Shown: one piece after another, positions 24,601 through 37,400 of the stretch
Layout of the letters: every line of letters starts with the position of its first letter
Position numbering within the stretch: the first letter of the stretch is position 1
Source of the DNA: Cyprinodon diabolis
Lineage: Eukaryota; Chordata; Actinopteri; Cyprinodontiformes; Cyprinodontidae
Reading direction: 5' to 3'
Assembly (NCBI GenBank): GCA_030533445.1
Contig: CM060072.1
Span: 22,491,767 to 22,555,766, forward strand
DNA length: 64,000 bases
Translations under genes and position numbers: made by a program
The notes under the pieces: generated by a model
What the model saw: only the letters and a program-made list of their open reading frames with translations
What the model was told of the DNA's origin: nothing
The model's database searches: none

Positions 24601-27600
24601 ATGGCTTGCAGGTACATAGAATAGAATTTAAAATCCCCATCACATATAATGCCCTAAATAACCAAGCTCTTCTTATGTAAGAAATCTGATTATTTCTTAT
24701 GTTCCTAACAGAGCACTTGGCTCTTATCTGCAGGTGTATTAGTTGTTCCTAAAATTTCTAAAAGTATAATGAGAGGCAGATCTTTTAGTTATCATCTACC
24801 GTAGAACCAACTAACAGTTTTAGTCTGTGAGGCAGACACCCTGTCTATTTTTAAGGCAAGGCTTAAAATGTTCCTTTTTGATAAAGCTTATAGTTAGATG
24901 TTCTTAGGTTATCCTGAGCTATCTGTATAGTTATGCTGCTATAGGTTTAGACTCCTGGAGGACATAGGGATCACTTTTCATAATTTTGCTTCATTCTATC
25001 TCTATTTTCCCATTCTGCAGTATTTGTTAAGTTCCAACCATAACTTTATGTTTCCTCTGCTTTATCTTGTTGATTTATTTTTGTCAGAGCATCCTATGCC
25101 ACCCAATGCAACCCTGATTAGAGCAACATACAACAGCCCAAAGCGTACCGAGGTGGAGCTGGAGTGGCAGGTAGATGGTGTGGAGGAGAAAGGAGGTTGG
25201 ACTGGTTTCCATCTGGAACACCAGTGGGTGTCTGAGCGACCAAACCGAAGAGGAAGCAGCAACGAATCCCAGCTGAGGATGGAAGAGAGGATTGGTCCCC
25301 AAGACTGGCAGCGCACCATCATCCAGGAACCAGATGCCAGGAGTCACATAGTAAGAGGACTGACTCCAACTGTTACCTACCAGTTCCGCATAATACCCAT
25401 CAACCACCGCACGATTGGACACCCCTCTCCAACAAAAACTCCAGGTACAATAAGCGCACTCTTTAAAAGCAAGCATACAAGAAAGATTTTTTAAAAGTGT
25501 ATAAATGCTGATCTCATTAGGCAATGCACATGTTAAATAGGACCTGGTAATATATTTAAACTGTGAACATGAGAGTTTTGTGTGATGGCAGTTCTGATTA
25601 CCGAATTAACATTTTTTTTCCTTTTTATCCTCTTAGGTGAAAGACAAACATCCCAAAAAAACAAATCCACATATCAACACATGAGACTAACACATTCATT
25701 CAGCTTCTATCTTTTTCTGTTTCCTTTTCTCTAATCTCTAAACTGTTTAAAATCTGACTCCATTTAGTTCTAATACAATATTAAATGCATTTTTCCGTTT
25801 AAAAATGCTGTTATACTGTATATATTTTAAAAAGTCTAACTTGGTTAATTAACTGACTTAAGATCGAAGGGTTTGTTAAGTCAGACATCAGAGATGGATT
25901 ATACATGTTTATGGAAATATCAAATAACTATAGGGGAATTTTTCCTAATTAAATTCCAGGTAATCTAATGTAACATTTATGGTGTATCTGCAGCCCATAC
26001 TGTTAAGAAAGAACTCTTACAGGAAATAATTGTCAGGGTGAAGTGCTCTTTTAGTTTTTTTGTTTTTATTTCTAAGGTGTACTATTTTGCAATGTGTAAC
26101 TTTGGTGTATTGCAGCGGAACCGCGCCACAACATGTACCCAGCTGTGATTGGGGCGGCTATAGGCGGAATGCTCTTTGCAGCCATTCTCACAGTCCTGCT
26201 ACTAATTTTCATAATTCGCAACCGCCACAACAATCCCAGTGAGTCCTGCTACTCCACAGGAGTAGCAACATTTTGCAAAAGTAAACTATGACGATGAAGC
26301 TACCGAAACTTTTCGCAGTATTAATAATGTGTTTGTTTCACCAGGACTGCATGACATGCTGTTTGGCTTGTGAGTATCTGAGTGTTCCTACTTGCTATAT
26401 CCTAAGAGGCTGATTATCAAAGCAAATAATCCATGTTTTACTTTCTATTTATAGACAGCACAGCCAGTCAAGAGAGAACATTAATTTTCCAGAGGATGAA
26501 ATGGTCAGAGGGTCAGAGGGAATAGAGGACATTGGTGGATCATCCAGCCCAGGCAAGAAAAACTTGCTTCAAAAATAATTTATTTTCTCTTCTTTTTAAT
26601 AGCAACATCACATTTTGCAAGTCTGTTATTTTTTTTTAATATAAATGAAGGAATACAAAGATTTTTTTAAACAACTGTAAAACTATCAAACATCAAACTA
26701 TCAAACATCAACCTAAAATAAAAATGATTATTAAATATGCTTATATCACATCCAAGTCATTTAGGAATAGGGATGAATGAGTGTAAGAGCTGATAGGCTT
26801 TCATGTATAAATATACATCGGTTTTGTAATTTGCGGCATGGTGTTTCAATATAGTTTTATCTTTTTTTTCCTGCATTTTATAATGAACAAAAACCTTTGC
26901 AGATGTTTAACATGGCAAGACCACAAACCAGATACATTACACACATGCGCCATGAGTAAACAGGGAAGTAATAAAGACCATTTGTACCTCATCCGTAAGC
27001 CTTGAAGTACAGAAGAATTAAGTTAACTACCCATTTATTCAAGTCCGGTGTGGCTTAAATGGAAAGGTGAATGTATTAATGAGGAGCCGGGAAACACCTC
27101 AGAGGACAGTGGACCCAGAGGATCTGAGTTGGGAAACATTGGTCTTAAGTGCATTTTTTGCTCTACAGAAGGAGCAGCTATTACGTAGTTGATCTGTTTC
27201 AATAAGCTATTAATTATTCCAAAATGCTTTGCACTTATTCAGTCCCAAGCATTAAATCAGACTCCAAAAAAATAAGTGTCATTCTCTATGTGAGGGATTG
27301 GCAGTCAGCAACAAAATGCAAGTATCGTCGCCACATGCCCATCCAAGCGGAGCATGTCCTGCACGCCAATGGTTCGATGCAATCAGATGGTTTTCTTATA
27401 GAAACCTTTTGCCAATCTGAGTGTAGGATATGACTAAGAGTGTAAAGTTGCTCTGAGATGAGATGTGTTGTGAAATGGTGCTATGTAAAATTGAAAGGAT
27501 TTTAAACTGAAACATAAGAAATCAAAGCTGACATGAAAACCTTTAATTAACAAATTGTCAGTTCTTTGCAGGCAAAGTAGAAGCTGAACAGATATTAGCA

Positions 27601-27870
27601 GATATAAGTTTAGGATGAAATAATAAAAGTATTTTTGATTATGGATCAAATGTTTGATATCAATACTTCTGCTGATTTTGGCTCCCATCTGTGCTGAAGA
27701 CAACACTTTGGTCTCTTGCAGGCCCTGCTGTCTCTATACCCAGGGCATCCTCACCCCTCACCACCTCACACCTGAGTGCCACTCCCACCCCTAGCAGCCA
27801 AGCCCCTCCCCCTGGAGAGGATAACGAGCCCGTCAGCGTCACAATTACGGTCAAGGCAACTGGATCCTAA
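18217..27870 (+). CDS. vsig10l2: VSIG10L2-like Ig/FN3 membrane protein, copy B (complete)
   Basis: Exons: 18217-18286, 18951-19334, 20442-20717, 22645-22920, 23423-23710, 23797-24054, 24132-24422, 25088-25444, 26116-26238, 26345-26369, 26455-26552, 27722-27870 (TAA). They sum to 2595 nt, 864 codons, with every phase matching. The start is MVAKLLGLAFLY, a typical signal peptide. Order by residue: V-like Ig (~24-150), two Ig (~151-335), two Ig with an added cysteine pair (~336-517), I-set Ig (~518-614, DSGEYRC), FN3 (~615-733), membrane helix (~745-765) followed by IIRNRHNN, and a cytoplasmic tail ending in a Pro/Ser-rich stretch and KATGS. It is probably a type I surface adhesion or recognition protein with unknown ligand. 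The intron after 26552 has a GC donor. It is tandem to copy A and convergent with chek1. Naming is moderately sure; the architecture is sure. Confidence 0.82.
18587..18633. repeat. (TA)n microsatellite with T run
   Basis: Alternating TA for over 30 bases followed by a T tract, in the first intron of copy B. Confidence 0.9.
20985..21330. repeat. Interspersed repeat, class unknown
   Basis: Contains TCAACACACCTGAGTCAAAT and ends near GAGGAACCCTGGTTTAG, with a partly inverted start (GGGTTCCTC). A shorter relative lies near 4021-4075. It sits in the intron before the 22645 exon; the rest of that 1.9-kb intron (20718-22644) shows nothing recognised. Confidence 0.45.
24560..24970 (+). mobile_element. 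Decayed LINE-like 3' fragment
   Basis: A stretch in the intron between 24422 and 25088 includes GAGGCAGACACCCTGTCTA and TTTTTGATAAAGCTTATAGT. I recognise this as part of a common teleost retroelement-derived repeat. All frames are broken. The clade is not assigned. Confidence 0.4.
26553..27721. other. Last intron of copy B
   Basis: Begins with the unusual donor GCAAGA. AT-rich; holds a reversed repeat fragment near 27440-27500 (TGAGATGAGATGTGTTGTGA) of the family at 2860. The open frame 27224-27433 is not supported as coding. Confidence 0.5.
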
Positions 27871-28418
27871 AATAAATCACTAGCATGTCAGCTGCATTTC
27901 AAACTGGAGCTCCTGTATATAGTTTAGTGAACCTAAAGTAAAATTGAGATGTTCTTGTAAAAAGATCCTTCACAGATGTCATTCCAAGCTAGCTGAACAG
28001 ATAAAAGATGTATAACTGGTGTTTTATATTTATATTTTATTTAACTTTGTGACTCCTTCTTCATTTCATAATTTAACCTCAAATAAATGTATCAATAGAA
28101 TAAAAATCTGTACTTATTCAACTATTCCAGTATGATGTGCTTATTATAAAAGAACAGAGCAAAAAAAGGTTTTATTAATTTATTCATCTTTAAACTTTAA
28201 GATTAAAACATCGGAACTCTGCAGTCTTTACAAACAGCATTGTTGAAAATCATGACTGACACTAGAACCAATATGTCACTACACAGAAGGTATGACCTAC
28301 CCTCAAGACTTGCTTTTTTTGTCCAGATGAGATAAGAAAGACAAATGTTAACAAAAACATGTAAATATATACAGTTTGCTTCTCTATGATGGTCTGTGTT
28401 TTCTCTGTGGAAGTTTTT
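27871..28418. other. Convergent 3' flanks of copy B and chek1
   Basis: Plus-strand AATAAA at 28082-28087 and 28099-28104 serve copy B. TTTATT at 28171-28176 and 28179-28184, AATAAA on the minus strand, could serve chek1. The two genes are only 548 bp apart between stop codons, so their 3' ends lie within about 100 bp of each other. Confidence 0.5.
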
Positions 28419-31400
28419 TTATGGCATGGGAAATAAAATCTTCGGGGAGCAGACCACCTCGCCGAGCTTCTGCTTGATCTTCACAAAGAGACGCTTGAAC
28501 TCCAAACCGTCACCCTGAAAAAGGCAGAAACTTTAGCATAGCAATATTTCAGTTCTTCTTTTATTGCCCATTACTTCTTTTGTGGCCCATAACAGTTAAA
28601 ACATCAAAGAATTTTAACTTTCTATCTGACCTTGTTCCAGAGATTTAAAATAGATAATAGGACTGAGGCAATAAATCTGATTTTATTGAATGATTAAATT
28701 TACCATGAATGGAGATCTTTTTGTAGAAAAAAAAAAAAAAGAATCTGTATTTTTATTTACATTTTTGAAAAAAGTTTTTTTTTTAATGTAATCTCTGGGC
28801 TTCCGTAGTTCTGAGTGAAGCCAGCCCGTTACGTTTTGTTCTTAGATGTATACCAATTTAAAACTGTTAGCCTAATTTGTAATGCCACTAAGTGCAAACA
28901 TATTGTTTTCTTTTTTGTTTTTTGTTTTTTAAATGATGGCAGGATCCGACAGCTTGTTTTTCAAGCATGTTTTAAAGCTTGTATCTAGTCGTACTTTGAG
29001 TTCAGGTAATCTCCCAGAAAGGATGATTGACATTAAAGCAACTTTTTAAAAACAATTCCTGTCATTTGTAGTTTTTTTTTTAGTATCAAAAGGGCAAGTA
29101 GTAATTCTTTAAGAATTTATATGAAAATTGATTCAGAATCATATAATCCATTTTCTTAATTCATCCTTAATTTCTAATAGTTGAGGTGTTGTTAAAAACG
29201 TTATTTTACTAAACCTCCAAAGTGAGTTTTACAGTTTTTTTCTAAATTTTCTATTAAAAATGCTTTAGTTAGATGGAGGACTGAGAGGCACTTTAAACCG
29301 ATAAAGAACTGGCATAGTTTCTTCTAGTGAAAATAGAATACTTTTCTGTATTTTAGTGAGTTATTGTATTTTATCAGCATATTGTATCTGTGCTTTAATG
29401 TTTGTAGCATTAAAAAAAATGTATATGTTGTATTTACAATACAGGAGTATAGAACTAGCCTAGACAAGGGCTGCGTGATTTTGCCAAAGATCAAAGTGCA
29501 TTTATTTTTAACCAAAACTGTGTTTTTATTGTACTGTGAGCCCTCGTTTTTCGCGGGGGTTACTTTCCCAAAAGAACCAGTGATAGGCAAATCTGTGAAA
29601 CTAAAACTTAATTTTTTTACAATTATTATTAACACTCTACAGCTCTACAGTATTGGTCACAAACGCTTCTGCTCAAGCGGTATTCACAGAAGCGGTCTCT
29701 CTAAGAAACATTTTAAACTCCAAAGCGTTTCTTAAATTTTTCATGTAGCATTAGCATGCGCTAGGTTCTCCGTGAGCAGCACTTGTTGATGGCCCAGGAT
29801 CAGCATCCTCCTCCACTTCCCCATCATGTCTCTGTCAGTTTGATTGTGTTCTAGCGTTTGTGCAGAAAACGTTGGTATCCAGCGTAATGTTGTTTTTCAG
29901 CAGAAACCGTTTTTGCATTCTTGTTCAAACTTATTGCTGTTGTCATCCCTATGTTATTTTCCTCCTTCTTTATGGAACGAACGGAAGATTAATTAGTAAC
30001 GTAACGGCCACCTACAGCCGCATAGCTTCTACCCTCCTTTAGTATGTCCAGAAGTTTAACCTTACTGTGATAGTTAGTATCTTCCTCTGCCTTTTTGGCC
30101 TGTCTGCAAGTGTCTTTGTCAGCGCAGAATGTTTAATCAAGATTATGGGTTTTGTAGAAAATTTTGCAAACTTAAATTTGGCAAGCTTTGTTACGTACAT
30201 GTAGATCAAAATATTAAACCATAATGTTACTGACACACAAATACAGAACAAGCGTGGAGACTGTTTAGCCAATCAGAATGCAGAACACAATGCAAACTTT
30301 AAATCTACAGCCAACAAATACAACTTATAGTTAAACGTGTTTGTAAACTAGATCTAAATTAGGGCTGCAACATGCAATTATTTTGATAATCCATTAATCT
30401 GTCGATATTTTTTTTTAATTAATCAATTAATGATCAGATAGTAAAAGGTTCCTTAAAGAATATTTTATGCAGAATAAAATCAGATAAGACTAAAACTTTT
30501 CAACTTGTGGAGTTCTTCATAGAGTATATTGACAGGAGAATTTCTTTTTATATTAAATGCAAAAATAGATTTTTTTTTTTTTACACTTTTGTAGAGTAAC
30601 TGCTCTAAGTAGGTTGCTCTGTCAGCCAGAGACATGTTTAAGAGTCTCTATACTCCAGTTAACACTGGATTACTAAATTAGTTAACGACTATTTTAATAA
30701 TTGATAATCATGATTAATCTGAATAATTGTTTCAGCCCAAATCTAAATACAAATAAAATAAGTTTTTTTTAATCAATATGAATATTTTGATTCATGAGGA
30801 TAGTTTGTTTAGAACATAAGTCCTTGTTGGATATAAATTGCACACAGGTCTATTCATTTAACAGTTTTGCTGGTACTTCCTCCCATGGAGAGATTCCTCA
30901 ATGTTTAAGGTAGTGATAATACCTGGGGCTGCACACAGTCACCTTTCTTTAAACCAAAGCACTACCAGATGACGGACAAAAATTTATTATAAAAAAAAAA
31001 GAAAAGAAAAAAACAGAATGACAATTTTCTATATTTCTGTTTCTGCATTCAAACGATATTCAAACGATAAACCAATCAGAAATGCAACAACTTACCTTGG
31101 ACAGCCTGAAATCCAGCAAAACTTGCTGGTTCATCTGAAGCACAAACACTTTGAAGATTAGCTTGTTGTTACGTTTGTCCAGAGTGCTCACAGTAACCTG
31201 AAGAGAAGGAGGAACTTCATGTAGATAAAAACTTGATATAGTGAAAGCGCTTCTTAATCATCATTACTTTGGCTCAGCCGGCTTACCTGTTGGGTGCAGG
31301 TGAGTTTGAAGGTGAGCGCCATTCCATCACAGACGTCTTTCAGGGCAGATAAGGAGGCATCAGCGTTAACGTTGGTAAAGAAGCGAGTCATTCTCCGGAC

Positions 31401-34400
31401 TAATCTTTGCCAAGGCGACTATTTACAGAGACAAACACAAAGGAAGAGCGTTTAAAACACGATAGAAGAATGATATCTGCTTTGGATGCCCTTGGATTCC
31501 TGCAGTAGTGAGTTTGTGAATTACCTGGCTGGCTCCAGGCGTGCACAGCAGCTGACTCCCCAGTAACATGTGCTCAGGTTTGGTCGGCTGGGAGAAGCTG
31601 ACCTGTCCTTCAGTTGGGCTGATTACCAACATGGCCTTCCACCCTCCTGGAGCAATATCAGGCTGCGAGCTGGAAATCTGCAGCCTGTCATCACTACAGA
31701 CAGAAAAAGCTCACTTTACTTTAGATTTCGGCTCAAATTGCACCAAAAACATCCCACAGGACCAAGGTTCTCACCTCTTCTGCCGAGATTTCAGCTCCAA
31801 ATCTTTTCGGGGAACTTTATTCGGTCCTGATTCCTGACAACCTACAGAGACCAACAAGCAGCAATCAGCCACGTGTAAGAAAGAAAATAAGATATATGAT
31901 GGAGTAATACATCTGTTAAAAGAAACTGCAATTTCTCAAAGAGAGAAAAGACAAAAAAAGTAAAAACCAAAGAAATGAAAACTTGTTATGATTGTATAAT
32001 TAACATGTTTTACACGCATGTCTATAAACATCAACACAAAGTAAGGAGGTCTTTTGAAAATGATGTTAAAACTAATCCCAGATGTAGCGAGTTATCAGGC
32101 TTGCCTTCTGTAAACCAGCGGTCCTTCTTTATGTCGGCAAGCGTCAGTCTTGCATCAACATGGGGAAGCAGCAACTTGGACAAAAAACCTAAGAATCCAT
32201 GAAAAAAAAAAAAAGATTTTTTTCTAGTACTTAGAAATTACTAGAAAAGAAATTACTAGTAACTAGAAATTTAATCCAAATACTTTTATTATAGAGTCTT
32301 TTCAGCTGTAACACCACATTAAAGTAGGAAAGCAGAAGTAAAGAAATATGATGATATGAAGAATTTAGGGGGACTTGCTAACTTCTTAAACAATGCATTT
32401 ACCTGCAGTTTAAAAAAAAATTGGCATTTAAATACCAAACATTTAGTATTCTGTTTTTATACAAATCTGGAACAAAATCTGTATCTTCTAAACCAACTTA
32501 AATAACTCAGAAGATAAAATATCCTAAAAAAGTTTGAACAACTCTGTAATATCCTAATATAGTTATCCAACACAGGTTTTATCTGAGATAACTAATATTT
32601 AGGATAGCTTTTAATGATTGTGAGTTTATGCAGAGGTTATTTCAGAAACCAAACCACTCTATGAAACAGCCAGAAAACACAGGTTGTGACGGGGCAAGTC
32701 AAAAATAAAGGAGCCAAGTACGTGAATGTAAAACTTACTTTATATGTCTGAGCTCTTAAATTTAATATTTAAACTATTGTGCAATTTTTTTAAACAAATA
32801 TTCTTATTTTTATGGATCTAAAATGGAATATAATTTCTTTAAGATAACATATGAACCCTCTATTAAACATCAATTAATTTAAGTTTAGCAAACATCCAAA
32901 CTGAGACATTTTGATTTCATTAAAGCAGGGAGAGATTTCCATTTTCACAGAGTTATTATCATGGTTATCATGACTCTCGACTCATAGAACTCACTAGTAA
33001 TGTGAATGCACACTGGCAGTTTCAGAGTGAACTGTGGACTTAATAGCTATAACTAATGCAATACCTTTGGTTTATTCTGTCACCTAAAGGGTGAAACCTA
33101 ATCCTTACAATAATGGATTATAAACCAAAAAACTAAGTGGATTTAGGATGACCTTGTAAAATGTCTTAAATTTCAGGAATGACTTCCATATTCTGTGTGG
33201 CAGCTGTTTTTAACTAAAGTCTGAGCCTTACTAAGAGGCATCGGCTGGATTTTCTTCCAGGGAGTGAGGTAGGTCTTCTTTTGGAGCCAGTCGGAGTATT
33301 CCTGACAGCTCTCAGTGGGCTGATCCCAGGGCAGCTCTGGTAAAGCAAGAAAAACAAAATGAAGAAAGGTTTTGCATTTGCAACTCTATAGCATGATGAG
33401 GGAAACCCTGCATTTCATCTATATTGTGGATGCCTGGCAGGAAAATTGGCTTCTCCAGATACTCCTTAGGTGTGTGTGCATGCGTGAATGGTTGGTTGTC
33501 CTGTTTGTTCTATGTTGTCTCTCGCAACACCAGCAGGGAGGAAGCGTGATGAAAAATGGATGGATGGATCAATTATATTACATTTTCCATATATCAGTAT
33601 ACGTTATAGTCTATTATTATAGCGTTTGTAACTGTCTGACGTTCCAAGTTTTGTTTCTTAAAGCAATCATTTATAAAATATTCTAAACATTATTCTTGCC
33701 AGTTTTTCCTGTACTCTTATTTTGTATAAATCGAAAATCAAAATGATATCATATTGACAGTACTTAAGAAATATATCATGATATAAGTATTGGCTGTATC
33801 ATCCAACCCTAAACAAACCACAGACTTTCTACAACTTTAAGGTATCTGGTTGTACCAGTGAAATGTTACACCTGAGAAATCAATTATCTTCCAATACTGA
33901 GAGTAGTCTTTGTCAAACCTCCTGCCAGCATCGCAGTCAGAACTATCCCACAGGCCCAGATATCTGCAGGCTGCGCTCTGTATTGCTCTTGGCGGAGAAG
34001 CTCTGGAGCAACGTAGGGGAGAGTTCCACAGAGTCGATTTAAAAGACGCTCTCGCCCTTTAAAACGAAACATGGTGGCCAGGCCGAAATCGGTCAGCTTC
34101 AGGTTGTCTAAGAGGGAAAAAAAACAAAATAAAAGAATTTTATTTATATATATATATATACACACAAATTGTATAAATACATTTATACAATTTCATATTC
34201 CTACCTTTGTCATCCAGCAAAATATTTTCTGGCTTTATGTCTCTATGGGTGATGCCAAGGTTGTGAAGATAATCCTGTAAAGTGCAACCAAGAAAATAAA
34301 TAAATATAAAAGCATGAGTTTGGACACGTTAAAACCGTCTGCATAAACTCACCACGGCGGCTATTAGCTGCTGAAAAAATTTATGAGCATCTTTCTCTGG

Positions 34401-37400
34401 CATCCCAACATCAGGCTCTGAAAATGAGGAAGAAACACCAGATGGCAGAAATGTCTCCAACAAGTTGAACTAAGAAGATGATATTTAAGCAGAAAACGAA
34501 AGTGCAGCAAGTGCAGAAGAGATTATTTAAGAAATGCTGAGTGTTCAAACACTGTTTAGCTTTTTCCATATATTTCATGTTATGGTCACAAGCTTTAAAG
34601 GATTTATTATGATTTTACGTGCCAGAACACAATAACAAGCAGAAATATAACATGAGAAGTTTACAGTTTTCAAAAACTTCCTTTCAAGTTCTGGATACAT
34701 TTTTATTACATTCTCCTTTTAGGGCTGTGTTAAAAAATTATTTCCCAAATCTGAATGAATTCTTATATTACTTCCAAAAGATTAAATTACAAAAAGATCC
34801 ATTTTAAAAAATGCATTTTCCACAGTTCTTACACCTCCTATAAAATACAATTATTGTAAAGTTTTCTGTTCAGGTAATTAAGGTAATAGCTAAAAAAAAA
34901 AAAAAAAAAAAAAAAATGTATGACCGCTATTCAATTTGATATCCGAATGAATCAGATCGATCAAAAACAATCTACCCTAGATCTTACAGAGCTGAACTGA
35001 AATGAAGGCCTCAAAGAAACACTCATAAACAAATGGCATCATTAGCATTAAGAAACATAGCAGAGATAAACCGATGCAAGTTTTCTAAGGCCAGTGATGA
35101 TGCCGGTTACTTTGAAAACAGGCTAATCAATCCCAATACAAGGTGCCAATTTTTGAAGTCGGTATTGCTTTTTCTTCCTCCATCTACAAGATAAAAATAC
35201 ACAAGTCTCAAATTAAACAAATAATGTAAATAATAAATAAATAAAAATAAAAACTAGCTATGGAGGAAGCGCGGAGCATGTCCTTAGCTGCTGAATCCAC
35301 TAATAAATCGGTCAAAGCATGCAGGTATTTGCCAATGCTGAAACGAGAAAAAAAAAAAAAACTATAACCAAAGAATATCGCTGGTCAATGTCACGGTCGA
35401 CCTTAAAACCTAGCAGGCAATTTCAGAGATACAGGTCTAGGTTTAAAGTTTGTTTAGGATTGCCTTTCGACTGTTCTAGTTAAAAAGTTCAACTGAAACA
35501 TCATTAGCTCTACTTTTTTATTATCTTTAGTCCAACTGTTTCTAATATTCTTTTTTGTTTCTGCATTTTTTATTATATTTTTCCCCTACTTGCTTCAATT
35601 CTGTTTTATTTTCCTATATTTTAATCATGTAAAGCACTTTGCATAGTCTTCTTACTGAATTGTAGATTTATGTTCGTTGCTCTCAGACTGGTGTTGATTG
35701 TCACCTGGCAACCTTTCCAGCCAATAGAACAACGGCCTCAGAAAGGGTGAGCTTGTTTTAAACTACTGAGTTTGCCTGAAACTGACAATAAAATTGAGAA
35801 TTGACCTAAACAAAAAGTCACCTAAATGAAATTAGGGGACTTTCTTTGGTGAATTTGTATTCACCCCATAGTTGTTTTGGTTTTTATTATGTTTTCCTAA
35901 TTGTTTTTGTTTTCAGCGTCTTATTTCATTAGAATATATATTTTAAAGTAATAGAAAAGTAAGAAGAAAGAAAATAATAAAAGTAATTTTATTAGCAGTA
36001 ACAAGATTCAGGTGAACTCAGTAGAGGAAAACAAGCGCACGTCGTTTTATTGGCTGGAAGGGTTGCTAGGCGACGATCAAACTCCATTATGAGAGACAGC
36101 AAAAAATCCACGTACGCTTTTAGTAGAACCTAGAGGTAAACCCTATCCTATTCATGCAATATTTTCTCCATGTTCCTCCCATCAATATACATTCAACTTT
36201 TAGAGTGACTCATTCAGACGTTGCAGTAAGACGGTTATACAAAGGGGCAGAGTTTTATTATCGGTTACTAAAACTATTTAGAAGGAGTGGCCCACTACAC
36301 TGAAATATGCTGGCGAGAACCTTGCAGTACACAGTAGAGGGAGACTAAAACACACAAACCTATCAACACGTGGCTGGGGCATCCAGGCTGCACAAGAAGA
36401 GCTTTCAGAGAAACGGCTAACAGACATGTGGCACCTTTGTTGGCAGGGCAAATATGAGTCTTACCCACATTCAATCTGGCCTTAATAGTGACGTGAAAAC
36501 AGGAAACAGATTATGTTCAATGAAAGTTATTAGCAGTCCTATTACTGACAGTGTACAGGATGCAGAAACATGCTTTAATCACAGTTTTCTTCAGGGAAGC
36601 TGGTTAGAAATGCTGGGAGGTGGAACTAAATGTAATTCAAGAAGGAATTGGAGGAAAAAGAAATATGACAAAAAAAAAAAAACACCCTGCAACAACCAGT
36701 CCAGAAAGTCGGCGAGTTGCATTACCAATCCGGTCGAAAAGCTCTCCTCCGGTGCAGTACTCCAGGAAAAGATAAACAGTTGGTCCCTCTTTCCGATGAC
36801 CAAAGAATCTCACAATGTTGGGATGGATGAGCATCTAACAGAGAGCAAGTGTTATAAATTGTACCCTGTGAGACTTAAAAGTGCAAAAATAAGCAGCCTA
36901 CCTTATGGATGCAGACCTCCTTTTTGACATTTTCTGCACATTCTTTAGCCTGAGAGGTATCAATCACCTTCACTGCCACTGCCTCTTCTGTCTGTCTGTT
37001 AACCAGCAGCCTCACTCTGACACAATCAGAACACAAACATAGAACGTTAAATACAAAGCACGAAATTACTAGTTACTTGTAGACGATCTGAATGATCAAA
37101 TGAATCGATCAAGGCATGCAGGTATTGGCCGATAAATACAAGGAAAAAGAAAAAAGGCTTACACAATATATCCATTTTTTGTGGACATTTGTTACCTTTT
37201 CTCTTACTGTTCCCTAAGCTGAGTGTTAACTGTTTTTCAATGCATAATGCACACAACTTTGAGAGAGACAATGCAAACAGTTTCTAGCATCGTATATTTT
37301 TAGAAAACTACAAAATAAACACAAGGATATTTTGTTTTGCTGAAATCGCCCGAGGGCTCCGTTAAAAGTGGAAATACATTTAAATGTTTTCAATATAGAC

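Noticed and set aside
36454..36927. 157-codon plus-strand frame
   Set aside because: It overlaps antisense to a well supported chek1 exon and has low-complexity, no splice context and no domain.
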